From positions 122,207,728 through 122,271,727 of the forward strand of contig CM060693.1 of the NCBI GenBank assembly GCA_030686995.1: a stretch of 64,000 bases of DNA. The letters are read 5' to 3'. The stretch is from Artemisia argyi (Eukaryota > Streptophyta > Magnoliopsida > Asterales > Asteraceae). The position numbers were made by a program, and so were the translations under genes. Shown here piece after piece: positions 44,556 to 54,723 of this stretch. Position 1 is the first letter of the stretch. Every line of letters begins with the position of its first letter. Below the pieces are notes generated by a model that had not been told where the DNA came from, searched no databases, and worked only from the letters and a program-made list of their open reading frames with translations.

Positions 44556-45386
44556 TTAGTGGAGGTAAACTTTTGGTTGCATGGATGTTGGTGAGTTTGG
44601 AGATGTGGAGCTTGGAGGTGGTGGAATTGAAGTTGGGTTTGTTGGTGGAGAGTTTTGATGTTGTTCAAGTGATGGTGTTTGTTGAGATCTAGTAAGAAGA
44701 TACTCAATCCAAGTAAAGTGCTCATTCAATGCAATGGTTTGTTGTTGAAGGAAGATGCAACAAGGGCAATTGTTGACATGCTTCTCAATTTGGTTTTTGT
44801 TATGTGGTGATGATCGTGAGTTTGATTGTGGTGGATACAAATTGCGTTGAGCAAGATGTAATGCTAAAAGAGCACTAAGCTCATGTGCCTCTTTTAGCTC
44901 CTCAACGAACTTCAAGTGTTCAGAGGAAGGTGATGGTGGTTGAGCTTGATAGTTGTCTTGGGTGAAAGTTTGAACATGCAACATGGGAATGGCATGTGAG
45001 GTTGTAGGATGTGGTGGTGGTACTCTTGGTGGTGGAGACATGATTGAGCTTGGGTAATCATGAAAGCATGATATGGGTGGAAGAAGTTCTTCATGAGATG
45101 ATGGTGTTTTTGTTGAATGAGCAACATGTGAGGTGTTGATTGAGAGGTTGGGATCATTGTTTTGGGATTGAGCATGCTCATCAAATGAAGAAGCATTAAT
45201 GAGAGCATGAGTGGATGATAGGTTGTGAGATGAATCATTAGTGTGGGATTGAAGTTTGGTTGTTGGTTGACTTGGAACAACATCACTTGAGTTATGACAA
45301 GAATCAAGTTTCCTCCTCCAAACGGGTTTGACGGAGATCCTTGCGGTTCTTGAAATCTTAGGTTTTTGGTTGTTGGGAGATGACAT
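44556..45386 (-). CDS. Element H accessory ORF (Pro/Ser/His-rich)
   Basis: 276 codons from MSSPNNQKPK at 45386 to the stop at 44556. The frame is open further upstream (MPSHP at 45404), but the TATA box at 45420-45430 makes 45386 the likelier start. Residues 11-35 are basic (ISRTARISVKPVWRRKL). Residues 35-140 are Ser/Asn/His-rich and disordered. A helical Leu/Glu/Ala segment follows (EHLKFVEELKEAHELSALLALHL), then a Cys cluster (NNCPCCIF) and a Pro/Ser-rich C-terminus. It occupies the place between pol and the 3' LTR where Sireviruses may carry an envelope-like gene, but no signal peptide or membrane segment is seen. Function unknown. Confidence 0.6.
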   Translation of the reverse strand: MSSPNNQKPKISRTARISVKPVWRRKLDSCHNSSDVVPSQPTTKLQSHTNDSSHNLSSTHALINASSFDEHAQSQNNDPNLSINTSHVAHSTKTPSSHEELLPPISCFHDYPSSIMSPPPRVPPPHPTTSHAIPMLHVQTFTQDNYQAQPPSPSSEHLKFVEELKEAHELSALLALHLAQRNLYPPQSNSRSSPHNKNQIEKHVNNCPCCIFLQQQTIALNEHFTWIEYLLTRSQQTPSLEQHQNSPPTNPTSIPPPPSSTSPNSPTSMQPKVYLH

Positions 45387-45419
45387 GTTTGGGTGTGATG
45401 GCATTAATGATGGGAAGAG

Positions 45420-45642
45420 GGTATTTATAGTGTATGAGAAATGTGGTTTAGGAAGGTAAATTTTGAGGGATAACATGGGACAAAATATGTTTGTGAATTT
45501 GGGAAGTATAGGTTGAAGTGGGTCAAAAAGTGATAAAAAAAACAGTATCCCCGACCATCAGATGGTCGGTCTCCTTAATTAGGGGCCGGTCCCCTTAATC
45601 ATTAAGGGGGCTGCCTTATATAATTAAGGGGGCCGCCCATCT
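45420..45642 (-). promoter_or_regulatory. LTR-like internal promoter of the H accessory ORF
   Basis: The minus strand has palindromes at 45551-45642 (including gaccatc/gatggtc and ggccggtccccttaa with its inverse) followed ~120 bp downstream by CTATAAATACC (45430-45420) and the ATG at 45386. Both parts match the H LTR promoter, suggesting a duplicated LTR promoter module. Confidence 0.7.
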
Positions 45643-46514
45643 GGTGATTCCCATAATGCCAGAAATGGGTTTTTGGCAGAAAATTTTCAAAAAGGTTGTG
45701 TTTTTGGATTTGGATTCAAGTAAGTTCAACTCTTTGAGGCAATATAGGGCATACTATTCATGAATGTAGAGAGTGATATAGAAATAATTGAAATAAGCAA
45801 TAAATTTCTAATAATCATGCTATCTATTTATTTATCAATTAAGATATGCAATTAAGGAGGCAACAAGGCAAATAAGCTAAATGTGCAACTATATGAAAAT
45901 AATAACATTTAGCCTAGAGTAAACATATTGATGATTGTTAACAAGTAACAAATAGGTGGATATGATTATATGGACTTCAAGACTTGTTACAAACAAGATC
46001 CATATGGGCAAGTCATGATTCTCATGAAGTAATTTGATTAAATTGTGAATGTCATTTCCAATAGAGGTGTATGACACATGTGAGAAAGTTAAATGTGTTT
46101 TAAGCAAAACGTTTTTAGTTTTATTCAACAATGTTTTGAAGTAAATTCAAGTGTGCATTACAATAACGTAGATTGAATTTTGTTTCATAATGTGAAGAAA
46201 AACAAGACAAAAAGAAAATTTCAATCTTGTTTTTGATTAAAGTAATGGTTATGAAAGAAGTTTTAGTTAAAAAAAAATTTCATTCAAAAAGAGAGAAGTT
46301 TTAAACATGATGTTTTGATCATGATAATCAAGAAGTTGCAAGTGAATGATTTAAAATGGAAGCTTGTCATGCTTCAAGAGAATCACTTAAGCCCATTGTC
46401 ACACATAATCATCCTTAATGACACCTAAAGATATTAAAGTGAAATGAGAGATACTTATGATCTAAATGCAATGGGACAGGAAGGAGCAAGGTAAATGGTT
46501 CATGGATACAAGAT
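45643..46514. other. Element H internal noncoding region
   Basis: AT-rich DNA without a credible ORF. The 80-codon minus frame at 45889-46131 has no recognisable feature. Confidence 0.4.
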
Positions 46515-46519
46515 ATACC

Positions 46520-46644
<125 letters not shown>

Positions 46645-46938
46645 ACAAAGAACATCATAATATCAAGTTGCAAACAAATATCAATTATAATGCATCTATT
46701 TATGCAACTAGTAAGATCATATAGCTTAAGTGGAAGGGTTCTACTATAGATCATAGAAGATTAAGAAAAGTGATAATAGACTAAACAACAAGAAGGTTAA
46801 TAATGCTAATATCATACATGCATATATTAGTGTTGATAATCTAAAAGCATGGCAATTTATCAGTTAAATCACATTCACATACTAATTAAAACAATCTAAA
46901 ATATAATGTAACATTGACAAGTTTTTGAAAAGAAAAAC

Positions 46939-47181
46939 TTATCTCAAGTCCAGCTTTTCAAAAAGAGTGGGCATGACGGTGATAGAAGAAATCATAAGAG
47001 TTAGTCCACAACAAGTCGAAGTAGCCAAGTAATATCCGAAACTCCAAGAGTGAAGAGCAAAAAGCCGAGACAAGAAAATTCCCGCAACAACGTCATAGGC
47101 GAAACATTTGCAGAAAGTGAAACAACGTGATAGAAACCAATATCCGTCAAAGGTAATAGAGCGAGATGAGTAAATCAACAC
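46939..47181 (-). CDS. Unrecognised hydrophobic 80-codon ORF in element H
   Basis: MLIYSSRSITFDGYWF to KLDLR. It is rich in Phe, Leu, Ser, Cys and Tyr, with two or three stretches that could span a membrane (about residues 25-42 and 46-66). Codon use is less AT-biased than its neighbours, so it may be a captured exon or a remnant of an envelope-like or pol region. I do not recognise it; it may be chance. Confidence 0.3.
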   Translation of the reverse strand: MLIYSSRSITFDGYWFLSRCFTFCKCFAYDVVAGIFLSRLFALHSWSFGYYLATSTCCGLTLMISSITVMPTLFEKLDLR

Positions 47182-47408
47182 GTAATAGACTCTTCATTCG
47201 TTAATTACCTAAACATGATAAACAGCTTGGTACCCAGATTCTCATGGGTCCTAGATGGTTAGATGAGAACATTCATTGCATTTGAATGCACATGATGGGA
47301 TGTCGTCGATAAGTACAAGAATTCATCAATAGTTTGTTTTAATTAACAAACAATGATTTTCTTGACTAGAATAATAAGTAATGAATGTTAATAGTATTAG
47401 TCCTAAAT

Positions 47409-48527
47409 TTACTCACTAGATTTAACAAATTTTATTTGTTTTGATACATTTGTTGAAGGATCATTTACGATAAATCCTAACCCGGTTTTATCATAAAATG
47501 GCTTTTGAATGTCTAGAAGATATTTTAAATATTTAGAACTATTTTTGAATTTTGCCAATGTTTTTGCTTTTTCATTTTCCATTTTAATTTCATGTGTGTA
47601 GTCTCGACAATTTTTACATTTAAGATCGATTTCAATATTACTTTCAAGTCTAGACATTTTATCTTCTAAAATGGTTTCTTTTTCAAAGTTGTTTTCAGCG
47701 GATGTTGAAAGTTCGTTCTTAAAAATAATTTTTGAATCAATGTTGCAAAAATGTTTGAAGTTGTTTTCCATTTTTAAAAATTCTAATATAAATTGATCAT
47801 AGTAAAAATGTTTAGTTTTGGATTGTACCTTCTTTGTAGTTGTACATTCTTGACATGCTATACGGTGATCAATTTCATTTTCCATGTCGCTCCATGTTTT
47901 GTTTGTAGTTTCACTTGGATCTAGAAACATGTAGTTCTTGCCATCAATACTTGTGTTCTCATTTGTTTGAATATTCTCATAAGCCGTATTATCATCGTTT
48001 TCTTTGCACTTGTTGCACCATGATTTATTCACGCTCTTTCTTCGGATTTGGCTCATGTATTCTTCGTTGTAGATACCTTCAATGATCACATTTGAACTAG
48101 TAGTACATGTGTTTAATTCAACTAAATATTTATTTACTAAATTTTCTAGATTGGCTATTTCTTGTGCAATATCAAGTTTATCATCTTTGGTTTTACATTT
48201 CTCTTGGTGATTCTTTAAAAAGCATTTCCAAACATCATTTGCCGTTTTACAACGAAATAATCTTTCATATTTAACTTTTGGTAGAGTTTTGAAAATAAGT
48301 AATTTGGCTTTAGTGTTTTTATCAATATTAGTTTAAAGATTATTATATTGATTTTCAAAATCCATTTTGGTTGTTTTAAGATCACCAATTGAAATGATAT
48401 GCCAAAGATCAAGATCTATTGATTTCACATAATTTTCAAATTTAGTCTTCCATTCAAGAAAATGATCATTTTCAAATAATGGTGGTTTTTGCGTAAATTC
48501 CTCTTCTAGATATTTTTCAAATTCCAT
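47409..48527 (-). pseudogene. Element H gag-like ORF with one stop
   Basis: 373 codons from MEFEKYLEEEFTQKPP to VKSSE, open except for a TAA at codon 65 (48333-48335). The start has the copia gag pattern (FENDHFLEWKTKFENYV, DLDLWHIISIGD), then LLIFKTLPKVKYERLFRC...DVWKCF. The second half is Lys/Glu/Asn-rich with CxxC pairs (WCNKC, CQEC, CKNC) and a GLGF motif near the end, but no clear CCHC knuckle. It starts ~54 nt after the primer site, as expected for gag. Confidence 0.7.
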
Positions 48528-48580
48528 AAATCGTTACAAGTTTTAAAATACAATATATTTTAAAAATCTTGCTAGACGTG

Positions 48581-48593
48581 GCTCTTGATACCA
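48581..48593 (-). promoter_or_regulatory. Element H primer binding site
   Basis: The minus strand reads TGGTATCAAGAGC, the initiator tRNA-Met complement with one extra A, two bases inside the LTR. Confidence 0.75.
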
Positions 48594-48595
48594 AT

Positions 48596-48617
48596 TGTGG
48601 AAAACTAGAAGGGGGGT
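48596..48617 (-). mobile_element. Element H 5' LTR, first fragment
   Basis: The first 22 bases of the LTR (TGTGGAAAACTAG...ggggt). The last five, ggggt (48613-48617), are the target-site duplication of element C. Confidence 0.92.
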
Positions 48618-49065
48618 TGTAGAGATCTATGCCTTGATAGATCACGAGCCAATGGATCGTTAGCCAACTAATGTAATCACTAGCTAGACTAAGTTAGATA
48701 ATCTCTGTGAATTTGTAATTATGCGGAATATAAAAACAAACGTATACTAAAACTTGATCCTCTATGGATCGATAAACTTTTACTAATAAAACTCGTACTA
48801 GAAACTTGTCTCTATTACAATGACCTAGGGTTCCTTATATACTAGTGGAAACCCTAACCTTTCTTACAAGAAACGAATAATACTAAACCAATAAAAGATA
48901 TTCTACATATCTTGTCCTAAAATACATAAAATATATCCACGGCTAAACACTATCCGTAGGATCTCTATACGTCCGCAGGAACTAGTCATCAGCAGAAAGT
49001 CACTATGCCTTCCGCAGGAACCTGTCAGCAGTATCTGTCAGCAGTATCTTCAATAATTCCTTACA
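48618..49065 (-). mobile_element. Element C 3' LTR
   Basis: TGTAGAGATC...ATTCCTTACA (plus-strand ends). TATA box at about 48833-48843. The minus-strand U3 starts with TCTGCTGA/CCTGCGGA words. Confidence 0.95.
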
Positions 49066-49078
49066 ATCCTCCCCTAAT
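49066..49078 (-). promoter_or_regulatory. Element C polypurine tract
   Basis: The minus strand reads ATTAGGGGAGGAT next to the LTR start TGTAAGG. Nearly identical to the tract of element D. No extra copies are seen, unlike A, F and H. Confidence 0.9.
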
Positions 49079-49324
49079 CTTGAATTTGACACATTTAAGT
49101 TCAAGATTTCTTGATAGATCGCCAATAACATTAAACAGAGGATTGAAGTGAACATCAGCAGCAAAGAATCTTCATAAGCAAAATCTCTATGATCAGCAAC
49201 CAATTTGAAAAGCACCATTCTTTGCAGCAACACAAGACTAAATGTACATCAAAACATATAAGTTTCATACTATTCTCATCACATCCAGGTGTGTAAACTC
49301 CTGTGAGAGGTGAATCATTGAAAA

Positions 49325-49790
49325 TAATGGATTTGATGTCTCTTTACCAATAGCCATCACTACTGGAGTAGCCAAGTGTTCAAAGGTACACTGATAACCA
49401 CATGATTTTTAGCAAATCATCAGCTATAAACGGATTTGATATGTCTTTACCTGTAGTCGTTTGCTCAGGACTAGTCAATTATTGATGAATTATCATCTTG
49501 GTCAATTGAATACCAAATATGGGTTTCCACAGCCTTTACCACAAGCCATATACATGTGGGCTAGCCAATTATTTGGAATCCATAAAGGAAAAATCCATGG
49601 TCAATTGACAACCATTTCAACTACTCAGCAACAAAGCATAGGTGAGTTGAAAACCCTATGATTTTGAGCAAACCATTACAGCTATCAACAGATTTGATGA
49701 GTCTTTACCAAAGCTGTACCCTTTGGACTAGCCAACTTTATGATGGAATAGTCAACATCAGGCAAGTTGATAACCAAACCTGCAGTCAAT
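49325..49790 (-). repeat. Tandem 3'-UTR module, element C copy
   Basis: About five degenerate units with the plus-strand words ctttaccaaaagccatcact, ggactagccaa, aacggatttgat and gcaaaccat. It aligns along its length with the gypsy copies at 14800-15180 and 22545-22960, and lies in the same relative place: after the last ORF and before the polypurine tract. Confidence 0.85.
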
Positions 49791-49818
49791 ATAGACAAAA
49801 CTATACAACAAAAAGTTA

Positions 49819-49864
49819 GATTTTTTTTTTCTTTTTTTTTTCTTTTTTTTTTTTTTTTTTTTTT
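49819..49864. repeat. Poly-T (poly-A on minus) tract
   Basis: An almost pure T run broken by a few C. On the minus strand it encodes a Lys run at the end of the accessory frame, so the true C-terminus of that gene is probably disturbed here. Confidence 0.95.
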
Positions 49865-49865
49865 A

Positions 49866-52800
49866 CTAAAACTAAAACAAATATACAATTCCTTCTTAGT
49901 CAAAATGCTTCTTCTGATGAACCTTACCAATTGTTCAGTAAGATGAAGATCATTGGCAGTCATATCCAAAGGAACAGATAACTTTGTCTCCAGCATGAGA
50001 TTCATGACTTCTTTAGTGATAGGGTAGAGAACATCAGCCCAGCAATATAAGGTCTTCCCAGTGATTGTGACAATCATGTGAACATTAGGTAAAGGAAAGA
50101 ACTTCCAATAGTCAACCACCCATGTACTCTGACCTTTCCATGCTTGAAACCTTATACCAGAATTACCTTTATAAGAATCACATAGAATCTGCAAATCACC
50201 CATCAAATACATCCCAATGTCATCAGGGGAATGAGTTTGATAATACTTGGTAACCCAATCATAAAGTGAGAGAAGATCTTGTTTATCCACCATATGTAAA
50301 ATCTAGCTTAGAAATAAGAATTGCTTGGTAGATCCATCTTTTCTGGTGATAACATTCACTTTTCCTCCACCAAGCTCAGAATCAACAAGTTCCCACTTTA
50401 CAATTTTCTCCCATACAACAGGATCTTGACCATCATCAGAAGCATAATCAAGAAAGGTAGTACTATCATCTAAAGGAATATCTGTTGTAGCCTTCCTCTT
50501 GATAGCTTTCGTCTTTCTTCTGGTGCCAGTAGAAACAGGAATAGAAGGACCATCAGCAGGTTCTTCTTTAGGCACTTGATTGAACAGATCAGCAGAAACA
50601 TCTGCATAATCATCACCATCAGGCACTTCAATAGGTGTATCTTCTGAAGCATCATTGGTAACATCATTTGGAGCTTCAGTAGTATCATGATGAGATTCAG
50701 CAGCATCATGATGAAAAGCAGCAGGAGTATCATCCATAGGAACATCAGGATTATCATCCTTCTGAGACAAGACTGAAGGAAATTTCACATTCTCTTGACC
50801 AACATGAACAGACCCAATAGACTCAGCAGGATGAGCAGCAGAATCTTGAAGCTTAGCTTTCTTAGCTTGAGGCTCATCCAAAAGTCTTCCTCTAAATTCC
50901 AACACATCTTGAACCATTATACCAGAAGAATGATGATTGGAAATGATCTTGTTATAGTAGTAGGTCAACTGCTTATCCGAGAATCCCCAGACCCTCTGTT
51001 TAGTCCAGCCTGACCCAAACATAGAACATCCCTGATTCTTCACAAAAGTCCTCATATATTTCTTGATTTTATTCTTTGTCCAAGGTCTTTCCTTCTGATA
51101 CTTAGCTTTAACCTCTGCCTCCTGTTGTTTCAACAACTTTCCTCTTTCAACCATCATTTGAACAAAATCAGGTTTATTCACTCCAAGAACAGATTCACCC
51201 AAATTAGGCTTGGAAGCAGCCTGTTCAGCCAAATTTTCCCATTGTGTAGCAGTAAGATTCTTAGCTATTTCATCAAGCTCCTTCTTTCTTTCAGCAGGCA
51301 AGGTTGTAGTGTATTGAGGTCCCATCTTATCCAAATCATCTTGAATTTTCCTAGCTAATGCCTCTGAAGCTTTCAAATCCAACTGAACTTTAGTAACTGC
51401 AGCATCCTCTTTAGCTTGTAAATGTGCAGCAACATTTTCACTAAGTTTTTCATTAGCCAGTTCCACCTTGGATTTCACTCTTGAAGGAATGTCTTGATCA
51501 ATCAAAATAGACTTTCCTTTATCTTGCTTCTCAGTTGAAACAAAAATCTGATCAAGAGACTTATGAGGAAGCTCAGCTGGAATATCTACTGATGGACCAT
51601 GAGTGCCCACTTTTGGCAAAGTAGTAGGAAAAGATTCCCTGGTAGCCACATCAGCAGAAGTCTTCTTACTAAGATCACCAGCAGACTTCTTATCAGCAGA
51701 ATGCTTCCTTCTGACATAATGAGCAACATCATCAGATTTCTGATCTCTGAAGCCCTTGGGAACACTAGCATCAGTAGTATGAGCAACATCAGCAGTTGGA
51801 TCAATAGATGGTTCAGGTCTGATGTCAGCACTCTTCTGAACACTCTCCAAAGTAGTAGCAGCAAGAAGTTCAAGGCCTTCCAAGTCAATGTTTTCAGATG
51901 CTTTAGTAGAATCCTCATCTGAGTCATACACCACACCTTGTCTCTTTCTTTGCTTCAGCTTACCCTCCAACTTCTTAACTCTTCCAATTAAAGTCAGAAC
52001 AGCACTGCTAAGATTCTTTTTGGTGAAGTTCAGATCATTCTCCAATTTGTCCACCTTTAATACATACTTGTTCAACAAAGCTGATACAGAAGTGAGAGTA
52101 ATAGGACCTTCAGCTCCACCAACAGGGATATCTGTGGTATTGGGAGCATCATTGGTCCTATGAGGAGAATTATCTAAATTTACATCTACATCTACATGTA
52201 CATTATCCTCAAATTGAGGTCTCAAAGGACTGAGTGAAGGAAGTCTTGTAAATTGGGGTGAGTTTACAGGTGGGTCAAAGCCTAAATTCTCATTGAGCTC
52301 ATGCTCAGGAGAATTGAAATCCATTGGTGAGTGTACAGGTGTGGGTAGCCTGGGAGAGAGTGGAGGCTGAACATCAGAAGCAACTGAAGCATTTGCATCA
52401 GGAGCATCTTCAGTTCTATCAGGAGAATCCTCTGGTGCATGAGCATCAAGGGAATCCTGACCACCAGCAGCCATATCAGCTGCATCTCCATCAGGGGGAT
52501 TGCCCTCTGGGGCATCAGCAGCTACATCAGCAGCTACTCCACCAGGCAACATGGCTGGAAGTAAGGGTCTTTGTTCACCAGTAAAGTTAATTTTCATTTG
52601 GGAAAACAATTTTTTAGACAAACCCTTAACAGGCAAGTGAGTGGGGTCATTGGTCTGAATGTCCAAAATGATTTGAAGAAATCTAGGATACATTAGATAT
52701 TTAAGTTTTGTATCCTTAACATTTTCAAGCATAACATTAAAGATATACCTAGAAAAGTTAAATGTTCTTCCATGAGAGAGACACACAATGGCAAGAGCAA

Positions 52801-53272
52801 TATCTGTAGAAAACTGATCCCATCCACCAGATTTAGAACCCATGCACTGAAGCAATGTATGTGTCAAGAACCTCCATTTTGGACAAAATAGATTCTTGTA
52901 CCATGTTTTCCCATCACCACTATACCCAGCAGCCTGAAGCCCTCTAAGGATCTCACTCTTAGGCAAATCAGTCACCCCTCCTTCATCATCCAACTGTAGT
53001 TTGGTCCTGACCAAAGACTCAGTAACCACAAATTCTTCCTCATCTATTTCAGCAACAATCTCTGCTGATCCATCTTCAGCAATTCTTGTTTGTGCCGTAT
53101 TCCAAAATTGTACAACAAGAGATTCATGAATAACCTCCGGGTATTAGAGCAGAGCATATCGAATCTTAGACCTCTGAAGAAATTCAATCATGCCCAAATA
53201 ATCTTCATCACCCTTTCCACGACCAAGAAAGGCATGTTTGTTATGATCTGCTTTGAAATATAGTTCAGCCAT
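49866..53272 (-). pseudogene. Element C sense accessory gene (~1,100 codons, two nonsense codons)
   Basis: One frame runs from MAELYFKADHNKHAFLG at 53272, interrupted by TAA at codon 43 (53144-53146) and TAG at codon 990 (50303-50305). Between them 908 codons are open from the internal Met at 53029. The N-terminal ~200 residues (VVTESLVRTKLQLDD, SPKSGGW-like GSKSGGWDQF, MYPRFLQIILD) recall, from memory, post-pol ORFs of Tanacetum copia elements. The middle is Asp/Ala/Pro-rich and disordered. Residues ~560-720 are Lys/Glu/Ala-rich coiled coil, then a conserved-looking block (WTKNKIKKYMRTFVKNQ). After the TAG, MYLMGDLQILCDSYKG and WADVLYPITKEVMN also match such ORFs. A TATA box lies at 53331-53340. 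Function unknown. Confidence 0.75.
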
Positions 53273-53330
53273 TGTTTGAGAATTAGAAATTAGGGTTAGG
53301 AGTTCTGAAAGATGTTGAAATGGTTTTGAA

Positions 53331-53340
53331 AATTATATAG
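53331..53340 (-). promoter_or_regulatory. TATA box of the sense accessory gene
   Basis: CTATATAATT on the minus strand ~60 nt upstream of the ATG at 53272. It suggests independent transcription rather than readthrough from the LTR. Confidence 0.5.
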
Positions 53341-53717
53341 TGAGAGGGAATCAGTTAATTTGGAGTGGGATATGCACGTCTTTGGTAAGTATGGAAGTTA
53401 CCAAACGTGGAATGAAACTGATGTGAATTATTGGAAAGAAATCCTTGACCAATAATCAACTAAGTCAAATCCCAATTAACTGACTCATCCGTAGAAACCA
53501 AATCAAACGGCTGAAAACAAATGGTCAATACGCAGAAAATAGTCAAACATTGACTATGGTCAACAGATCCATCTGCAGCATCACTCAGCAGAATCTACTC
53601 TTCAGTGGAAACAAAATATCTTTAACAAAGATCTTTTAATTCAAAATTCAAAGATCCCTTAATTATCTCCAAACTGCCTCGCATTAATGGTAATAAAGAC
53701 ACGCGGTTTGGGAATCT

Positions 53718-53725
53718 TATAAATA
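53718..53725 (+). promoter_or_regulatory. TATA box of antisense gene 1
   Basis: TATAAATA on the plus strand, 78 nt before the ATG at 53803, followed by a C/T-rich leader. Confidence 0.65.
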
Positions 53726-53802
53726 AAGACTAATTATTCCCAAATCTTCTCAACTTCATATCAAATTCCTAATTATCATATCGCCAACCAAAAATTATAA
53801 TC

Positions 53803-54228
53803 ATGGCTTCCAATCAGCCCATCATCAACCTTGCTTCTGAATCATCAGATACTTCTGACTCATTAACATCTCCACCACCATGGAATATGCCAACTCGTCC
53901 TCGTGGTCTTACAAAGGAACAAGCGAAGAAGAAGAAACATGATGTGCCCGCACCAAGTTCATCATCATCTGAAGATCTTCTACCCTTTCCCTCTGAGATT
54001 GATGATCCTAATTATCAGAGAGAGTTGGAGAGAAAGTGGAATGAATTTGAGAGTGCAAACCAAGTTCCCAATCCTGATGAGTCTCTTGTCTTCGCAACAT
54101 CTTCTGATGAAGAGAATGATGAGAATGATGAACTTTACACTCCTACAACTTCTGATAAGCTCAGTCATCTCGTCCAAGGAAAAGAAAAAGGAACTCCCCA
54201 TTACCAAAGACCAGAAAGGTTGTGTTAG
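53803..54228 (+). CDS. Element C antisense gene 1 (small Ser/acid-rich protein, frameshifted end)
   Basis: 141 codons on the strand opposite to all other C genes. The N-terminus reads NQPIINLASESSDTSDS: a hydrophobic core followed by Ser/acidic residues, the pattern of a SUMO-interacting motif. A basic patch (KEQAKKKKH) and a Ser/Glu-rich region follow. The current C-terminus is probably a frameshift product. In another frame the DNA to 54329 encodes SSRPRKRKRN, KVVLGL and a GKGKGKGK tail, matching the end of antisense gene 2 (RKKGPLKVVLGL...GKGKRK). TATA is upstream and AATAAA at 54386. Likely nuclear; function unknown. Confidence 0.65.
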   Translation: MASNQPIINLASESSDTSDSLTSPPPWNMPTRPRGLTKEQAKKKKHDVPAPSSSSSEDLLPFPSEIDDPNYQRELERKWNEFESANQVPNPDESLVFATSSDEENDENDELYTPTTSDKLSHLVQGKEKGTPHYQRPERLC

Positions 54229-54385
54229 GTTTGCCCTGTCCTCAGTGGCAAGGACTCTTCAACATCAACAACAAAGGCAAGAAGAAGGCTGTGGATGGCA
54301 AGGGCAAGGGCAAGGGCAAAGTAGAATAGGGACTTTGATGTTTGTCTTTCTCTTTCATTATCTTGTAATGTATCTCTGAAGAATC

Positions 54386-54391
54386 AATAAA
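54386..54391 (+). terminator. Poly(A) signal of antisense gene 1
   Basis: AATAAA 57 nt after the pre-frameshift stop at 54327-54329, with T-rich sequence downstream. Confidence 0.55.
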
Positions 54392-54642
54392 ATTTGCTTT
54401 GGTTTATGATTACTTGTTTTAATTCTTCTGAGTAGCATTCCCCTGAATAATTTGAACTTGACTATTCCATCAGCAGGAACACACTTAATTACAAGATAAC
54501 TTGTATCAGCAGCATGTTGGTCAAACCATTGACTTTCATCCGAAGTATCTAATTAAATGGACAACTTGAACACTTAGTAATTGCTACTGACTCAACTACC
54601 TCCCATTAACTTACATTAACTCATAGTAAACCCAAATCAGTT

Positions 54643-54652
54643 CTTTAAAAAG
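54643..54652 (+). promoter_or_regulatory. Possible TATA-like box of antisense gene 2
   Basis: tttaaaaaga lies about 72 nt upstream of the ATG at 54724. It is weaker than the box of gene 1 but at nearly the same distance. Confidence 0.35.
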
Positions 54653-54723
54653 AGGTCTTCAAGTCATACTCAACTCACCATACCACAAATAACATATCCC
54701 AAAGTTTTTCACACATTTTCACC

